Positions 37,536 through 46,057 of a DNA stretch of 46,628 bases are shown in pieces (the stretch's first letter is position 1; each line of letters starts with the position of its first letter). This DNA is from DATGLW01 sp035293965 (GTDB lineage Bacteria; Actinomycetota; Acidimicrobiia; Acidimicrobiales; RAAP-2). The stretch is from the NCBI GenBank assembly GCA_035293965.1, contig DATGLW010000107.1, forward strand, positions 1-46,628, written 5' to 3'. The notes under the pieces were generated by a model. That model searched no databases. It saw only the letters and a list, made by a program, of their open reading frames with translations, and was not told the origin of the DNA. A program made the position numbers and the translations under genes.

Positions 37536-38339
37536 TCAGCGAAGAGCCCAGTCGTAGGAGTGCTCGGGGTCGGGGTAGCTGCCGCACGCGACGTCGCGTG
37601 CAAATGCCCGGGCAGCCGCTGCGGCCTGCGCGCCCAGGTCCGCGTAACGCTTGGCAAAGCGCGGGCTCGGGCCGGTGCTCATGCCGAGCATCTCGGTGCT
37701 CACGAGCACCTGCCCGTCGCAGTGCGGGCCGGCGCCGATGCCGATCGTCGGGATGCCGAGCGCCTCGGTCACGCGGCGGGCAACCTCGGACGGGATGGCC
37801 TCGAGCACGACGGCGCACGCACCGGCCGCCTCGACCCGGCGGGCATCGTCGAGCAGACGGGCTGCCGCTTCCTCCGTGCGGGCTTGCACCTTGTTGCCGC
37901 CCATGGCGTGGAACGACTGGGGGGTGAGGCCGAGGTGCCCCATGACGGGTATGCCGTGGACCGTCAGCGCCTCGATGAGCGCCACGTCGGGGCCTTCGAG
38001 CTTGACGACGGCCACGCCCCCGTCCTTCACCAGCCGGAGGGCGTTCGCCACGCCCTGGGTCGTGGAGATCTCGTAGGAGCCGAACGGGAGGTCCCCGACG
38101 ACCAGCGCGTGCCGTGCACCCCTCGACACGGCCCGGCAATGGTGCACCATGGCCTCCATCGTCACCGGGATGGTCGTGTCGTGCCCCAGCACCATGATGC
38201 CGAGGGTGTCGCCGACGAGCAGCACGGGTATGCCGGCCTCGTCGAATATCCGGGCGCACTGGTAGTCGTAGCAGGTGAGCATCGCGAAGCGGTGACCGTC
38301 GTCCTTGAACCGACGAAGGTCGAGGACCGTCGTGGGCAT
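37536..38339 (-). CDS. panB: 3-methyl-2-oxobutanoate hydroxymethyltransferase
   Basis: The first enzyme of pantothenate synthesis. It transfers a hydroxymethyl group from 5,10-methylene-THF to ketoisovalerate. The 267-residue protein has the TIM-barrel signatures AMLTCYDYQCARIFDEAGIP, VLLVGDTLGIMVLGHDTTIP, VTMEAMVHHCRAVSRGA, VKLEGPDVALIEAL, GIPVMGHLGLTPQS and VLEAIP with the catalytic glutamate, plus GIGAGPHCDGQVLVSTEMLG. The ATG at 38339 follows AAGGAG at eight bases. No panC or panD is beside it; it stands alone between the DUF35 gene (convergent) and the P450 gene. Confidence 0.95.
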   Translation of the reverse strand: MPTTVLDLRRFKDDGHRFAMLTCYDYQCARIFDEAGIPVLLVGDTLGIMVLGHDTTIPVTMEAMVHHCRAVSRGARHALVVGDLPFGSYEISTTQGVANALRLVKDGGVAVVKLEGPDVALIEALTVHGIPVMGHLGLTPQSFHAMGGNKVQARTEEAAARLLDDARRVEAAGACAVVLEAIPSEVARRVTEALGIPTIGIGAGPHCDGQVLVSTEMLGMSTGPSPRFAKRYADLGAQAAAAARAFARDVACGSYPDPEHSYDWALR

Positions 38340-38526
38340 GGGTGTGGCTCCTTGGTGGTCCCGGGGCATCGAGCCTCCAGGCCGTTCGTGCAGGTGCGAA
38401 CCTACCCGGGGACCGGCACCGGAGCAATGCCTCGGCCCGGGATCGACCGTGCCGCGTGGCACGGGAGCACCGAGGCGCAGGCGTCCTCCGAGGCGCACCC
38501 CGCCCGGGGCCGCCAAGCCCGTGGGG

Positions 38527-39876
38527 TCAGGCGGTCCCCGCCCCGGCCTGGGCGGCGCGCGTGACCGGCTCGGCCAGGCGCTGCTCGTCGACGACGGCCT
38601 GCCAGCGGGCGATGGTCTCGTCGAGGCCCACGCCCTGACGCCTCCCCGGGGTGAAGGTCGCCGGCAGGTGCTTCATCCCGTTGATGACCCCGACCGTGTC
38701 GTAGTGGACGGCCCCTGCGGCGTCGCACCGGTAGTCGGGCATGCGCGCCAGCACGGCGGTGAGCATCGACTTGAACACGGCACGTGCGACGTTCGAGCCG
38801 ATGCAGCGATGCAGCCCGAGGCCGAAGCTCGTGTGGCGATTGTGCTTCCGATCGATCTTGACGGTGTCGGGGTCCGTGAACACCGACGGGTCGCGATTGG
38901 CCATGGCCCACGACAGCCACAGCCGGTCACCCTCCTCGAGGCGCATGCCGGACAGCTCGTAGTCCTGGGTGACCGTGCGCCCGTCGCCGGGGGCGGGCGT
39001 GTAGTAGCGGAGGAACTCCTCGGTCGCCGTGTCGATCAACCCCGGGAGGTCGGCGCGCAGCCGATCGCGCTCGGCTGGGTGCTCGCCCAACCACTCCAGC
39101 GCATGGGCAGTGAGCGCGGTCGTGGTGTCGAACCCGCCGCCGATGAGCAGGGTGAGGGTGTCCCTGATGTCGTCGTCGCCCAGGGGGCGGCCGCAGACCT
39201 TCGCCTCGATGAGCGCCTGGACCATGCCCGGCCGGGGGTTCCGGCGCACGTCGGCGATAGATGCCCCGAGGCGATCGACCATGGCCTGGGTCATGGCCAT
39301 CACCCTCGCCATGTCGGGCGAGTCGGGCGGCGTGTACACCTGGGCGTGCGCGGGCTCGCAGTAGACGACCCAATCGACCAGCGGCAGCCCCATGAGGGCC
39401 AGGGTCATGACCGCCGGCACCACGTTGGCCAGGTCGTCGACGAAGTCGATGCTCCCGGTCTCGATCCGCTCGTCGAGGCAAGCCCGGGTCAGGTCCTCGA
39501 TCATGGGCCTCCAGCGCGCGACCGCTGCCGGGGACAGGTAGGGGTCGAGCGCGCGGCGGTAGTCACGCTGCTCAGGCGGGTCCATCTCGAGGAAGCCGCC
39601 CCGCGACTCCCGCCCGGGGTACCCGGGGATTGAGATGCCCTGGTAGCCCTTGCGCTCTCCCTTGGGGTCGTGGTCGTTCGAGAGGAGCGTGGCATTGCGG
39701 GCGATCTCGAAGACTTCCTTGTAACCGCTGGCCACCCAGTGACCGCCGTAGGTGTCCGTCCACGCGATCGGGCACCTGGCGTGCAACTGCCGGGTGATCT
39801 CCGAGAAGTGGTCGATGTAGTCCGGCGTGTGACGGTCGAAATGGACCGGTGCGTCCTTGTCGCCCTCGCGGCTCAT
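38527..39876 (-). CDS. Cytochrome P450
   Basis: A 449-residue soluble bacterial P450. The haem-binding loop FGLGLHRCIGSNVAR supplies the thiolate cysteine. The K-helix ExxR is in ATEEFLRYYTP, and the I-helix oxygen-activation motif is LLIGGGFDTTTALTAHA. MDPPEQRDYRRALDPYLSPA is the C-helix haem-propionate region. The ATG at 39876 follows AAGGAGGG at the right distance. A [3Fe-4S] ferredoxin gene lies 51 bases upstream on the same strand and should be its electron donor. A perfect palindrome upstream of the pair may be the operator. The substrate is unknown; nearby thiolase, DUF35 and SDR genes hint at a steroid or other hydrophobic compound. Confidence 0.93.
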   Translation of the reverse strand: MSREGDKDAPVHFDRHTPDYIDHFSEITRQLHARCPIAWTDTYGGHWVASGYKEVFEIARNATLLSNDHDPKGERKGYQGISIPGYPGRESRGGFLEMDPPEQRDYRRALDPYLSPAAVARWRPMIEDLTRACLDERIETGSIDFVDDLANVVPAVMTLALMGLPLVDWVVYCEPAHAQVYTPPDSPDMARVMAMTQAMVDRLGASIADVRRNPRPGMVQALIEAKVCGRPLGDDDIRDTLTLLIGGGFDTTTALTAHALEWLGEHPAERDRLRADLPGLIDTATEEFLRYYTPAPGDGRTVTQDYELSGMRLEEGDRLWLSWAMANRDPSVFTDPDTVKIDRKHNRHTSFGLGLHRCIGSNVARAVFKSMLTAVLARMPDYRCDAAGAVHYDTVGVINGMKHLPATFTPGRRQGVGLDETIARWQAVVDEQRLAEPVTRAAQAGAGTA

Positions 39877-39927
39877 CACGTTCCCTCCTTGGATCGGGTC
39901 GGGTGGCGTCAGCGTCAGCTCCCCCAT

Positions 39928-40122
39928 TCAGTCCCAGAGGACGATCGCCTGCTCGGGGCAGGTGGCTGCGGCGTCGCGCACGGCCTCCTCGAGGTGAGGA
40001 GGCACGTCCTCGAAGCGGGCGGTGGAGTGCCCGTCGACGTCGCTCAGCTCGAAGGCCTCGGGCGCCGCCATGGCACAGAGGGTGTGACCCTGGCACTTGT
40101 CGGGATCGACTCGGACCTTCAT
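39928..40122 (-). CDS. [3Fe-4S]-type ferredoxin, P450 redox partner
   Basis: A 64-residue ferredoxin. The cluster ligands are Cys10 and Cys16 in KCQGHTLC (CxxHxxC pattern, His in place of the fourth Cys) and Cys55 in ATCPEQAIVLWD. This is the ferredoxin type regularly encoded beside actinobacterial P450s. The ATG at 40122 is preceded by GAGGAAG. It is the first gene of a two-gene unit with the P450. No ferredoxin reductase is in the window, so a shared reductase elsewhere must feed it. Confidence 0.92.
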   Translation of the reverse strand: MKVRVDPDKCQGHTLCAMAAPEAFELSDVDGHSTARFEDVPPHLEEAVRDAAATCPEQAIVLWD

Positions 40123-40226
40123 GTGGCTTCCTCGGTTGCCGTCCGGACGTGCACCGTGCGCGCCGCGACCGCCGGCCTGTCGTCGCTGTCGTTTCTGTCG
40201 TCCAGGCTGGCCCACCCAGTGTCACA

Positions 40227-40246
40227 TGACATCGACGTCGATGTCA
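40227..40246. promoter_or_regulatory. Perfect 20-bp palindrome upstream of ferredoxin-P450
   Basis: TGACATCGACGTCGATGTCA is its own reverse complement and lies 105 bases upstream of the ferredoxin start. Its length and symmetry are like TetR-family operators. No TetR gene is in the window. The SDR gene that follows ends about 120 bases further on and is not downstream of it. Confidence 0.6.
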
Positions 40247-40369
40247 ATGATGGCCGGACCCGAACGCTCCAGCGCAGAGGACCTGCCCGCGCCTTGCCCG
40301 ACAGGAGGCGAGGACGGCACCCGCCCCCGGCGCCCGACAGGGGACGGCGCCCAACAGGGGACGGCGGGG

Positions 40370-41182
40370 TCAGGCCCCCATGTCGGTCTGCTGGCGCCCG
40401 GCCGTCACCGCACCGTAGAAGCCACCGTCCGTCCACAGGACCTCGCCGGTCACGTAGCTCATGCGGGGGCTCGTCAACAGCACGAGCGGCCACGCCTGCT
40501 CCTCCGGCCTCGAGTAGCGGCCGATGGGCCCCACCGCCTTGTCGACGACCTCCTTGGTGGCGAGCGCGTGGAAGGCCGGCATCATCGGCGTGTCGGTCGG
40601 GCCCGGATTGATGCAGTTGATCCGGATGCCTCGTGCCATGAGCTCGGGGCACCACCAGCCGACCCAGGCGTCGATGGCGTACTTGGACCAGACGTACCCG
40701 CTCCACGACCAGGTGCCCTCGTTGGCGCGGAGCCACTTCAGGGCGCCGTCGAACCCGTCGGTCTGGAGCAGCTCCTTGACCTTGTCGAGCTGCTGCTGCC
40801 AGCCGATCGCAGCCGACGACGAGATGGCCCCGATGGCGGACCCCTCGGGCATCTTGGGGACCAGCTGCTCGGCGAGGTGCCTGGCACCCACGAAGTTGAC
40901 CAGCATCGTGTCGAGCTCGCTGAAGGGCGCGCCCGGCAGGCCGGCGCAGCTGAACAACCCGTGGACTGGCCCGTCGATCTGCGACACGGCCTGCTCGATG
41001 GACCGTGGATCGCGCAGGTCCACCTCGAAAGCCTCCTCCACGGCCACGGTCGTGGGCTTGATGTCGAGCGCTGTCACGTGCGCGCCGAGGTCCACGAGGA
41101 TCTGCGCCGTCGCCTGGCCCATCCCCGATGCCGCCCCCGACACGATCACGTTGCGCCCCGCGTACCCCAGCACGTCGTCCAT
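40370..41182 (-). CDS. Short-chain dehydrogenase, 3-alpha-hydroxysteroid/coniferyl-alcohol dehydrogenase-like
   Basis: A 270-residue SDR. The cofactor motif is NVIVSGAASGMGQATAQILV, the acidic residue after beta-2 in VTALDIKPT suggests NAD preference, and the catalytic Tyr and Lys are in GYVWSKYAIDAW, with the serine in AISSSAAIG. RINCINPGPTDTPMM and YVTGEVLWTDGGFYG complete the fold. The insertion between the Ser and Tyr (QQQLDKVKELLQTDGFDGAL) is seen in the 3-alpha-HSD/coniferyl-alcohol dehydrogenase branch. The ATG at 41182 follows a GGGGGAA purine run. It reads toward the ferredoxin gene but is separated by 247 bases with the palindrome. Confidence 0.9.
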   Translation of the reverse strand: MDDVLGYAGRNVIVSGAASGMGQATAQILVDLGAHVTALDIKPTTVAVEEAFEVDLRDPRSIEQAVSQIDGPVHGLFSCAGLPGAPFSELDTMLVNFVGARHLAEQLVPKMPEGSAIGAISSSAAIGWQQQLDKVKELLQTDGFDGALKWLRANEGTWSWSGYVWSKYAIDAWVGWWCPELMARGIRINCINPGPTDTPMMPAFHALATKEVVDKAVGPIGRYSRPEEQAWPLVLLTSPRMSYVTGEVLWTDGGFYGAVTAGRQQTDMGA

Positions 41183-41427
41183 GCCGTTCCCCCTCTCGGT
41201 CGCCGACCGGTCCGCTCTCTCGAACCTGCCGCTGCCGACACCCGTCGGCACGCCCACGGCTCGCACCGGTGCCCTCGTTGCCCCGCCCTGCGTGGCCCCT
41301 GCCGAAGCCGTGACGCCCCGACTCTAGGCCGTCGCGACCATGGGGCAGCAGCGCCGCAGGGGGACCCTCCCAAGTTGGCGCGGTACGCTGCCGGCCGTCG
41401 CGTCGGCACGATGGGGAGGGCGGACGG

Positions 41428-42495
41428 ATGGCGAGACCCCTGCGGGTCGGCATCTTGAACGACATGTCCGACGAGCCGGTGCCCGGGAACGCAGAGCGAT
41501 GGCTCCGGCTCGCGGTCGACGACCTCCGGTCCAGCGGTCGGCTCGACCGCGACGTCGAGCTCGTGCAGGCGTGGGGACTCGGCCTCCCCTCGGGCAGCGC
41601 GGCGGCGGTCGAGCGCGCCTACGCGGAGCTCGTCGACCAAGACGTGCTCCTGATCGTGGGTCCGGCGATCGGCGACGATGCACTCGTCGCCACCCCCCTG
41701 GCCGATCGGTTCCGGGTACCGACCATCAACTGGGCGGGCAGCGAGCGGGCCCGCAGCGAGTACATGTTCCACCTGCAGGTCGGCTCCCACGAGGACGAGT
41801 CAATCATCCTCGCCCGCCACCTGGCCGCGCTCGGCGCGCGACGGATCGGCGTCGTCTTCGACCGCTCTCCGATCGGGCGCCGCCACCTGCTCTTCCTGCA
41901 CTCCGAAGCCGAGGCGCTCGGCATGCAGCTCGCTGGATCGGCGTCGGTGGCACCCCTGGCCGAGGACGCAGACACCGAAGTCCGCGGGGTGCTGGGCTCC
42001 GCGGTGGACGCTGTCGTCTACCTCGGGCTCGGCCTCTCGGCCCCAGCGGTCGCGGGCGCCCTGGCGGCTCAGGGCTGGAACGGGCCGCGCGCGATGAACA
42101 CGTGTGGCCTCCGAGGGTACGACCCCGAGTTCGGCGTCCGGATCGACGGCTGGGTCTACGTGGACATGGTGTCGGACGACAACGCCACGTTCGCCGAGCT
42201 GCGCCGGCGCCTCGAGCTGCCGGCGAACACGGGGCCCGGGCCGGCCTACGGGTTCGACCTGGGCCGCCTCGTCGCGGAAGGTCTCGCTCGAGCCCCGGAG
42301 CGGACCCGCGACGGGGTCAAAGAGGGGCTCGAACAGGTCAAGTGGCTCCCGGCAGCCGAGGGGCACGACGGCACGCTGCTCGGCTTCGGCCATCACGACC
42401 GGGGGGCGCTCCACGGCCGCTACCTCGTGCTGCGCCAGTGGGCCAGCGGGCAATCCGTCGAGATCGGCAGCGCGACCAGCGAGCTCGCTGACTAG
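41428..42495 (+). CDS. LivJ-type periplasmic-binding-protein fold without a signal peptide
   Basis: A 355-residue type I periplasmic-binding-protein fold (ABC branched-chain amino-acid binding class): RPLRVGILNDMSDEPVPGNA, then ELVDQDVLLIVGPAIGDDAL, ADRFRVPTINWAGSERARSE and HLAALGARRIGVVFDRSPIG. The N-terminus goes straight into the first strand, so the protein appears cytosolic. Possible roles are a ligand sensor like AmiC or a protein using an unusual export route. The ATG at 41428 follows GGGAGGGCGG. No transporter genes are next to it. Its divergent neighbour is an SDR gene and the next gene is the LLM oxidoreductase. Confidence 0.8.
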   Translation: MARPLRVGILNDMSDEPVPGNAERWLRLAVDDLRSSGRLDRDVELVQAWGLGLPSGSAAAVERAYAELVDQDVLLIVGPAIGDDALVATPLADRFRVPTINWAGSERARSEYMFHLQVGSHEDESIILARHLAALGARRIGVVFDRSPIGRRHLLFLHSEAEALGMQLAGSASVAPLAEDADTEVRGVLGSAVDAVVYLGLGLSAPAVAGALAAQGWNGPRAMNTCGLRGYDPEFGVRIDGWVYVDMVSDDNATFAELRRRLELPANTGPGPAYGFDLGRLVAEGLARAPERTRDGVKEGLEQVKWLPAAEGHDGTLLGFGHHDRGALHGRYLVLRQWASGQSVEIGSATSELAD

Positions 42496-42651
42496 CCGAA
42501 AGAGCGGGGAGCGCTTGGCCGTGGACGGCGTTCTGCGCGCCGGTTCCGGGTGGATGCTCTCGGCGATGGCAAACCGGATGTCCAACCGCGCCGCTGCTGT
42601 CGGGATTCGAGATGGATAACGTCGAGGGCTGACCGAGGAGTGAATTTGTAG

Positions 42652-43557
42652 ATGCGGATCGGCGTGGTGATAGGTAACCCAGGTGGAGTCGGCGATTCGG
42701 CGTCCTCCCTCGCGTGCGATTATGAGCGTGCGCGAGCTCAGGGCCTGTCCACGGTCTGGATGACCCAGCATGCGGGGTTCGACGCGCTCACCTTGATGGC
42801 GTCGTGGGGCGGCCACGATGGCCCCGAACTCGGTACGGCCGTGATCCCAGTGCAGACGCGCCACCCGATCGCTCTGGCCGAGCAGGCCATCACAACTCAG
42901 ACGCTTACTGGTGGCCGGTTGACGCTCGGGCTGGGTCTGGCCCACTCGGCAACACTGGAGCGGTTCTATGGTCTTTCACCCCGGCGGTCGGTGAAATATC
43001 TGGCGGACTACCTTGACACTCTGCAAGCATTGCTCGCGGGCACCAAATCAGCTTTCAACGAAACATTCCGTATCAGCGCCCGAATAGGAGCAGATTTGCC
43101 TACCCCGCCTCCGGTCCTCATCGCCGCGCTGGGTCCACGAATGCTCCAGTTGGCGGCCGAGCGAACCGCTGGGACAATCACGTGGGCGACCGGCCCTCGG
43201 ACCATCGCAGAGTACATCGCGCCGACCATTCGGGCTGCAGCGGAGGCGGCCGATCGCGCCAACCCGAGAGTCGTGGTCTGCTTGCCGTTCTGTGTCACAG
43301 AGAACCGTGAGCAAGCCCTGAACAGATTGGCTCAGTTGGCGAACTACCGTGACCTCCCTTCATATCGGGCCATGCTGGAACGCGAGGGCGTCAACGATCC
43401 GAGAGATATTGCGATTGCGGGCGACGCTGAGACGGTGCGAGAGGCGCTCGATGAGCTCAGAGCGGCGGGAGCCACCGACGTGGCGGCGATTCCCTTTGGG
43501 CGGTCTGACGAGGTGGCAGCGACCTGGGAGTTCCTGGGCGCGTGCGCCAGGGTCTGA
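42652..43557 (+). CDS. LLM-class F420-dependent oxidoreductase (MSMEG_4879-like)
   Basis: A 301-residue luciferase-like TIM-barrel protein. MRIGVVIGNPGG opens the first strand, and STVWMTQHAGFDALTLMASW, ELGTAVIPVQTRHPIALAEQ and TLTGGRLTLGLGLAHSATLE are typical of F420-dependent members. The C-terminal AAERTAGTITWATGPRTIAE region also fits. GAGGAG lies about 11 bases before the ATG. The codon choice is visibly different from its neighbours: many A/T-ending codons (GGT, GAT, TTG, ATA), giving a less GC-rich patch from about 42500 to 43620. This suggests recent transfer. Substrate unknown. Confidence 0.88.
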   Translation: MRIGVVIGNPGGVGDSASSLACDYERARAQGLSTVWMTQHAGFDALTLMASWGGHDGPELGTAVIPVQTRHPIALAEQAITTQTLTGGRLTLGLGLAHSATLERFYGLSPRRSVKYLADYLDTLQALLAGTKSAFNETFRISARIGADLPTPPPVLIAALGPRMLQLAAERTAGTITWATGPRTIAEYIAPTIRAAAEAADRANPRVVVCLPFCVTENREQALNRLAQLANYRDLPSYRAMLEREGVNDPRDIAIAGDAETVREALDELRAAGATDVAAIPFGRSDEVAATWEFLGACARV

Positions 43558-43591
43558 CCACGACCACCGGGCAATGCACCAGAAACGCGCT

Positions 43592-43616
43592 GCCTCTAGC
43601 TAGCTGATAGCGAGGC
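43592..43616. terminator. Imperfect hairpin between convergent LLM and SDR genes
   Basis: GCCTC at 43592 pairs with GAGGC at 43612, and inside them GCTA pairs with TAGC around a GCTGA loop, with a two-base bulge. It lies in the 87-bp space between two convergent genes. There is no T-run, so a bidirectional terminator role is only likely by position. Confidence 0.35.
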
Positions 43617-43644
43617 GCGAGCTCCGCGACCGGCCGGGACGGGT

Positions 43645-44436
43645 TCAGGCGGTGCCGCTCGCCATGGCGAGGAAGCCGCCGTCGACGAGGACGTCGCAGC
43701 CGGTCATGAACGATGCGGCGTCCGAAACGAGGAACGCCGCCACGGCAGCGACCTCCTCGGGGGTCCCCATGCGCCCCACGAGGTCGATCATCGAGCGCAT
43801 GACGGGCTGCTGCGCCAGTTCCTGCTCTCCCATCGGCGTGTCGATGATCCCCGGCGACAGCGAGAGGATCCGAGCACCTCGGCGCCACCATGCGGGCGCC
43901 GTGCGCCTGACGAGCCGGATGACGCCGAGCTTCGACAAGCCGTAGGCGGTACCCGGATCGGACGGCTCGACGCCCGCCGCCCGCAGGCGGCCGGGCAGGT
44001 CGGGCGACAGCGGGTCGTCGAGCGCCGCCGCCACCTCGGTGGGGACGGTCTGCCCGTGACCCGCGATCGACGCGAACACGACGGCCGCGCTCCCATGCGC
44101 GAGCGCGCTGTCGAACGCGGCCAGGAGCTGCGCGGCACCCACCAGGTTGACGGCAACGATGCGCTCCCCGCCCGCCATCGTCGGCGACAGGCCTGCCGTC
44201 ACGACCAGCCTGCCGAGCCGTCCGACGCCGGCAGCCAGTCGAGCGCACGCCCCCGGGTCGGTGACGTCGCACTCGACTGCCTCCGCGCTGCCGCCGAGCG
44301 CGGCCGCCACCCGCTCGGCCGCAGCGCCGCGCTGGTCCGCCACGAGCAGCCTCCGGTCACCCATGATGGCGTGGGCGACCGCCTCGCCCATGCCCGAACC
44401 GGCACCCACCACCACATCCACCACGTCGCCGTCCAC
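43645..44436 (-). CDS. Short-chain dehydrogenase/reductase
   Basis: A 263-residue SDR. The cofactor motif is VVVGAGSGMGEAVAHAIM, then LLVADQRG with acidic residue at beta-2, and VECDVTDPGACARL. The catalytic Ser is in VVFASIAGHG and the Tyr/Lys in AYGLSKLGVIRLVRR. ILSLSPGIIDTPMGEQEL and FMTGCDVLVDGGF finish the fold. The GTG at 44436 is chosen because GGAGGT lies eight bases upstream; a longer reading starts at ATG 44466. A loop after the Ser (TEVAAALDDPLSPDLPGRL) is long and may cap the active site. The substrate is unknown; it lies at the end of the catabolic region. Confidence 0.9.
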   Translation of the reverse strand: MDGDVVDVVVGAGSGMGEAVAHAIMGDRRLLVADQRGAAAERVAAALGGSAEAVECDVTDPGACARLAAGVGRLGRLVVTAGLSPTMAGGERIVAVNLVGAAQLLAAFDSALAHGSAAVVFASIAGHGQTVPTEVAAALDDPLSPDLPGRLRAAGVEPSDPGTAYGLSKLGVIRLVRRTAPAWWRRGARILSLSPGIIDTPMGEQELAQQPVMRSMIDLVGRMGTPEEVAAVAAFLVSDAASFMTGCDVLVDGGFLAMASGTA

Positions 44437-44575
44437 CGTCGCGTACCTCCGAACTGCCCAGATCATCGCAGCTTTTCGACGAGGGCGCCGGTTGTGAGCG
44501 TGTCGTCGGCTCCCGCCAGGGCACCGAAGCGGTGCCTCGCGGCCCGACGGGCGGACCGCGATCCGGCGCGCAGGA

Positions 44576-46057
44576 TCAGCGTGGGCATCGAGCCAGATCC
44601 TCCCGGCTCCAGAAGCCCGGCAAGGGCCGCTCCGTCGCGCCGCCCGCTGCGTACCGCTCGAGCCGGCGCCGCCCCTCGTCCGACAGCATCTCGATGGCGT
44701 CGAAGAACGCCTCGGGACCGGCGGCACGCAACGCGGTATCGCCCTCGCTCGGCCGCTTCGGCAGGTGGGTGGTGAGGAACACCACCGGCATGTCGCGCGG
44801 CAGCTTCCCGCGGATGGCGTGCGCACGACCGAGCGACTTCCAGACCGTGTCGGTCCGAAGGAGGCCTCCCCGGTGGCTGGTGAACGCGCCGGACACGTCG
44901 AACAGCCAGGTGCCGCCCCCGGCGTCCTCGGCCATGAAGTTGACGACCACCCCGGTCCGCGGGATGCGGTGGTTGCGCTCGAGGATCACGAAGCCTGCGT
45001 CCTCCAGCACCTGCTCGGCGAGCTTCTGGGCCGCCTTCCCCTCCCTCGTGGCGCGGCTCTGGAAATCCTCGCCCCCCTGCTGCGCGCTTCCGCCCGGACG
45101 GGCGATCCGCCGCCTGCGCCGGACCGGCGGCGCTGCCGGCGCCGCGTGCTCCAGCGCCTCGCTCACCCGCCTGCGGGCGATGTCCACGTACGCCGGATCG
45201 AGGTCGTAGCCGACGTAGCGGCGGTGCAGGCGCGCCGCGGCGACGAGCGCCGACCCGCTGCCCATGAAGGGGTCGAGCACCAGGTCGTCGCGGAAGGTGT
45301 ACAGCCGGATGAGCTGCTCGGGCAGCTCGACGGGAAAGGGGGCGGGGTGGCCGACCCGGCGGGCGCTCTCCGGCGGAATGTTCCACAGGTCGAGCGTGAG
45401 GGCCATGAAGTCTTCGGTCATGAGCGTGCTCTCGAACGGCAGGCCAGCTGCCTCGCGCTCCCTGAGGCTCCGCGCACGGTCGAAGCGCCCCTTGCTGGCC
45501 ACGACCACCCGCTCGGTGATGTCGCGCAGCACCGGATTGGCCGCGCTGCGGAACGATCCCCATGCGCACGAGCCGCTGGCCCCCTCCCCCTTCTGCCAGA
45601 TGAGCTCGCCCCGCAAGAGGAGGCCCAGGTCGTCCTGAAGGATCCGGATGACGTCGGCCGACAGGCTCCGGTAGGGCTTGCGCCCGAGGTTGGCGACGTT
45701 GACGGCGATGCGGCCGCCGGGTTCGAGCTTGCGCACGCACTCGGCGAAGACGTCCTCGAGGAGGCGCAGGTACTCGAGGTAGGAGGTCGGGATCCCTTCA
45801 CGGTCGAGCTCTTCTTCGTATGCCTTGCCGGCAAAGTAGGGCGGAGACGTCACCACCAGCGCAACGGACCCGTCCGGGACCTCGGCCATGTGCCGGGCAT
45901 CACCGCAGACGAACGGCTCGTCCACCGGCTCGGGAGCAAGGACGGTGTCGTCGTCGCTGAGCTCGGGCGCGCGGAACCGCTCGTAGAACGCCGATGAGTC
46001 GTGGCTCTCGCGCCGGCCCACACCGAAGTTGGACGTGGCCGTTCGCCGTCGCTCCAC
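44576..46057 (-). CDS. Beta-class DNA methyltransferase (TSPPY type) with C-terminal nuclease-like domain
   Basis: A 493-residue protein. Residues about 48-305 are an amino-methyltransferase with the catalytic motif IV VVTSPPYFAGKAY (70-74), which suggests N4-cytosine methylation, before the SAM motif I DPFMGSGSALVAAARL (262-277), so the order is beta class. YVGYDLDPAYVDIARRRV follows. After an Arg-rich linker, residues about 340-430 form a second domain: KLAEQVLEDAGFVILERNHR, GVVVNFMAEDAGGGTWLFDV and RGGLLRTDTVWKSLGRAHAI. This resembles a PD-(D/E)XK fold with unusual catalytic residues. The GTG at 46057 has GGAGG six bases upstream. No separate restriction gene is seen. Confidence 0.85.
   Translation of the reverse strand: MERRRTATSNFGVGRRESHDSSAFYERFRAPELSDDDTVLAPEPVDEPFVCGDARHMAEVPDGSVALVVTSPPYFAGKAYEEELDREGIPTSYLEYLRLLEDVFAECVRKLEPGGRIAVNVANLGRKPYRSLSADVIRILQDDLGLLLRGELIWQKGEGASGSCAWGSFRSAANPVLRDITERVVVASKGRFDRARSLREREAAGLPFESTLMTEDFMALTLDLWNIPPESARRVGHPAPFPVELPEQLIRLYTFRDDLVLDPFMGSGSALVAAARLHRRYVGYDLDPAYVDIARRRVSEALEHAAPAAPPVRRRRRIARPGGSAQQGGEDFQSRATREGKAAQKLAEQVLEDAGFVILERNHRIPRTGVVVNFMAEDAGGGTWLFDVSGAFTSHRGGLLRTDTVWKSLGRAHAIRGKLPRDMPVVFLTTHLPKRPSEGDTALRAAGPEAFFDAIEMLSDEGRRRLERYAAGGATERPLPGFWSREDLARCPR

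Noticed and set aside
37155..38564. Long plus-strand frame opposite panB
   Set aside because: It is a low-information His/Arg/Gly-rich antisense frame across a well-recognised panB gene.
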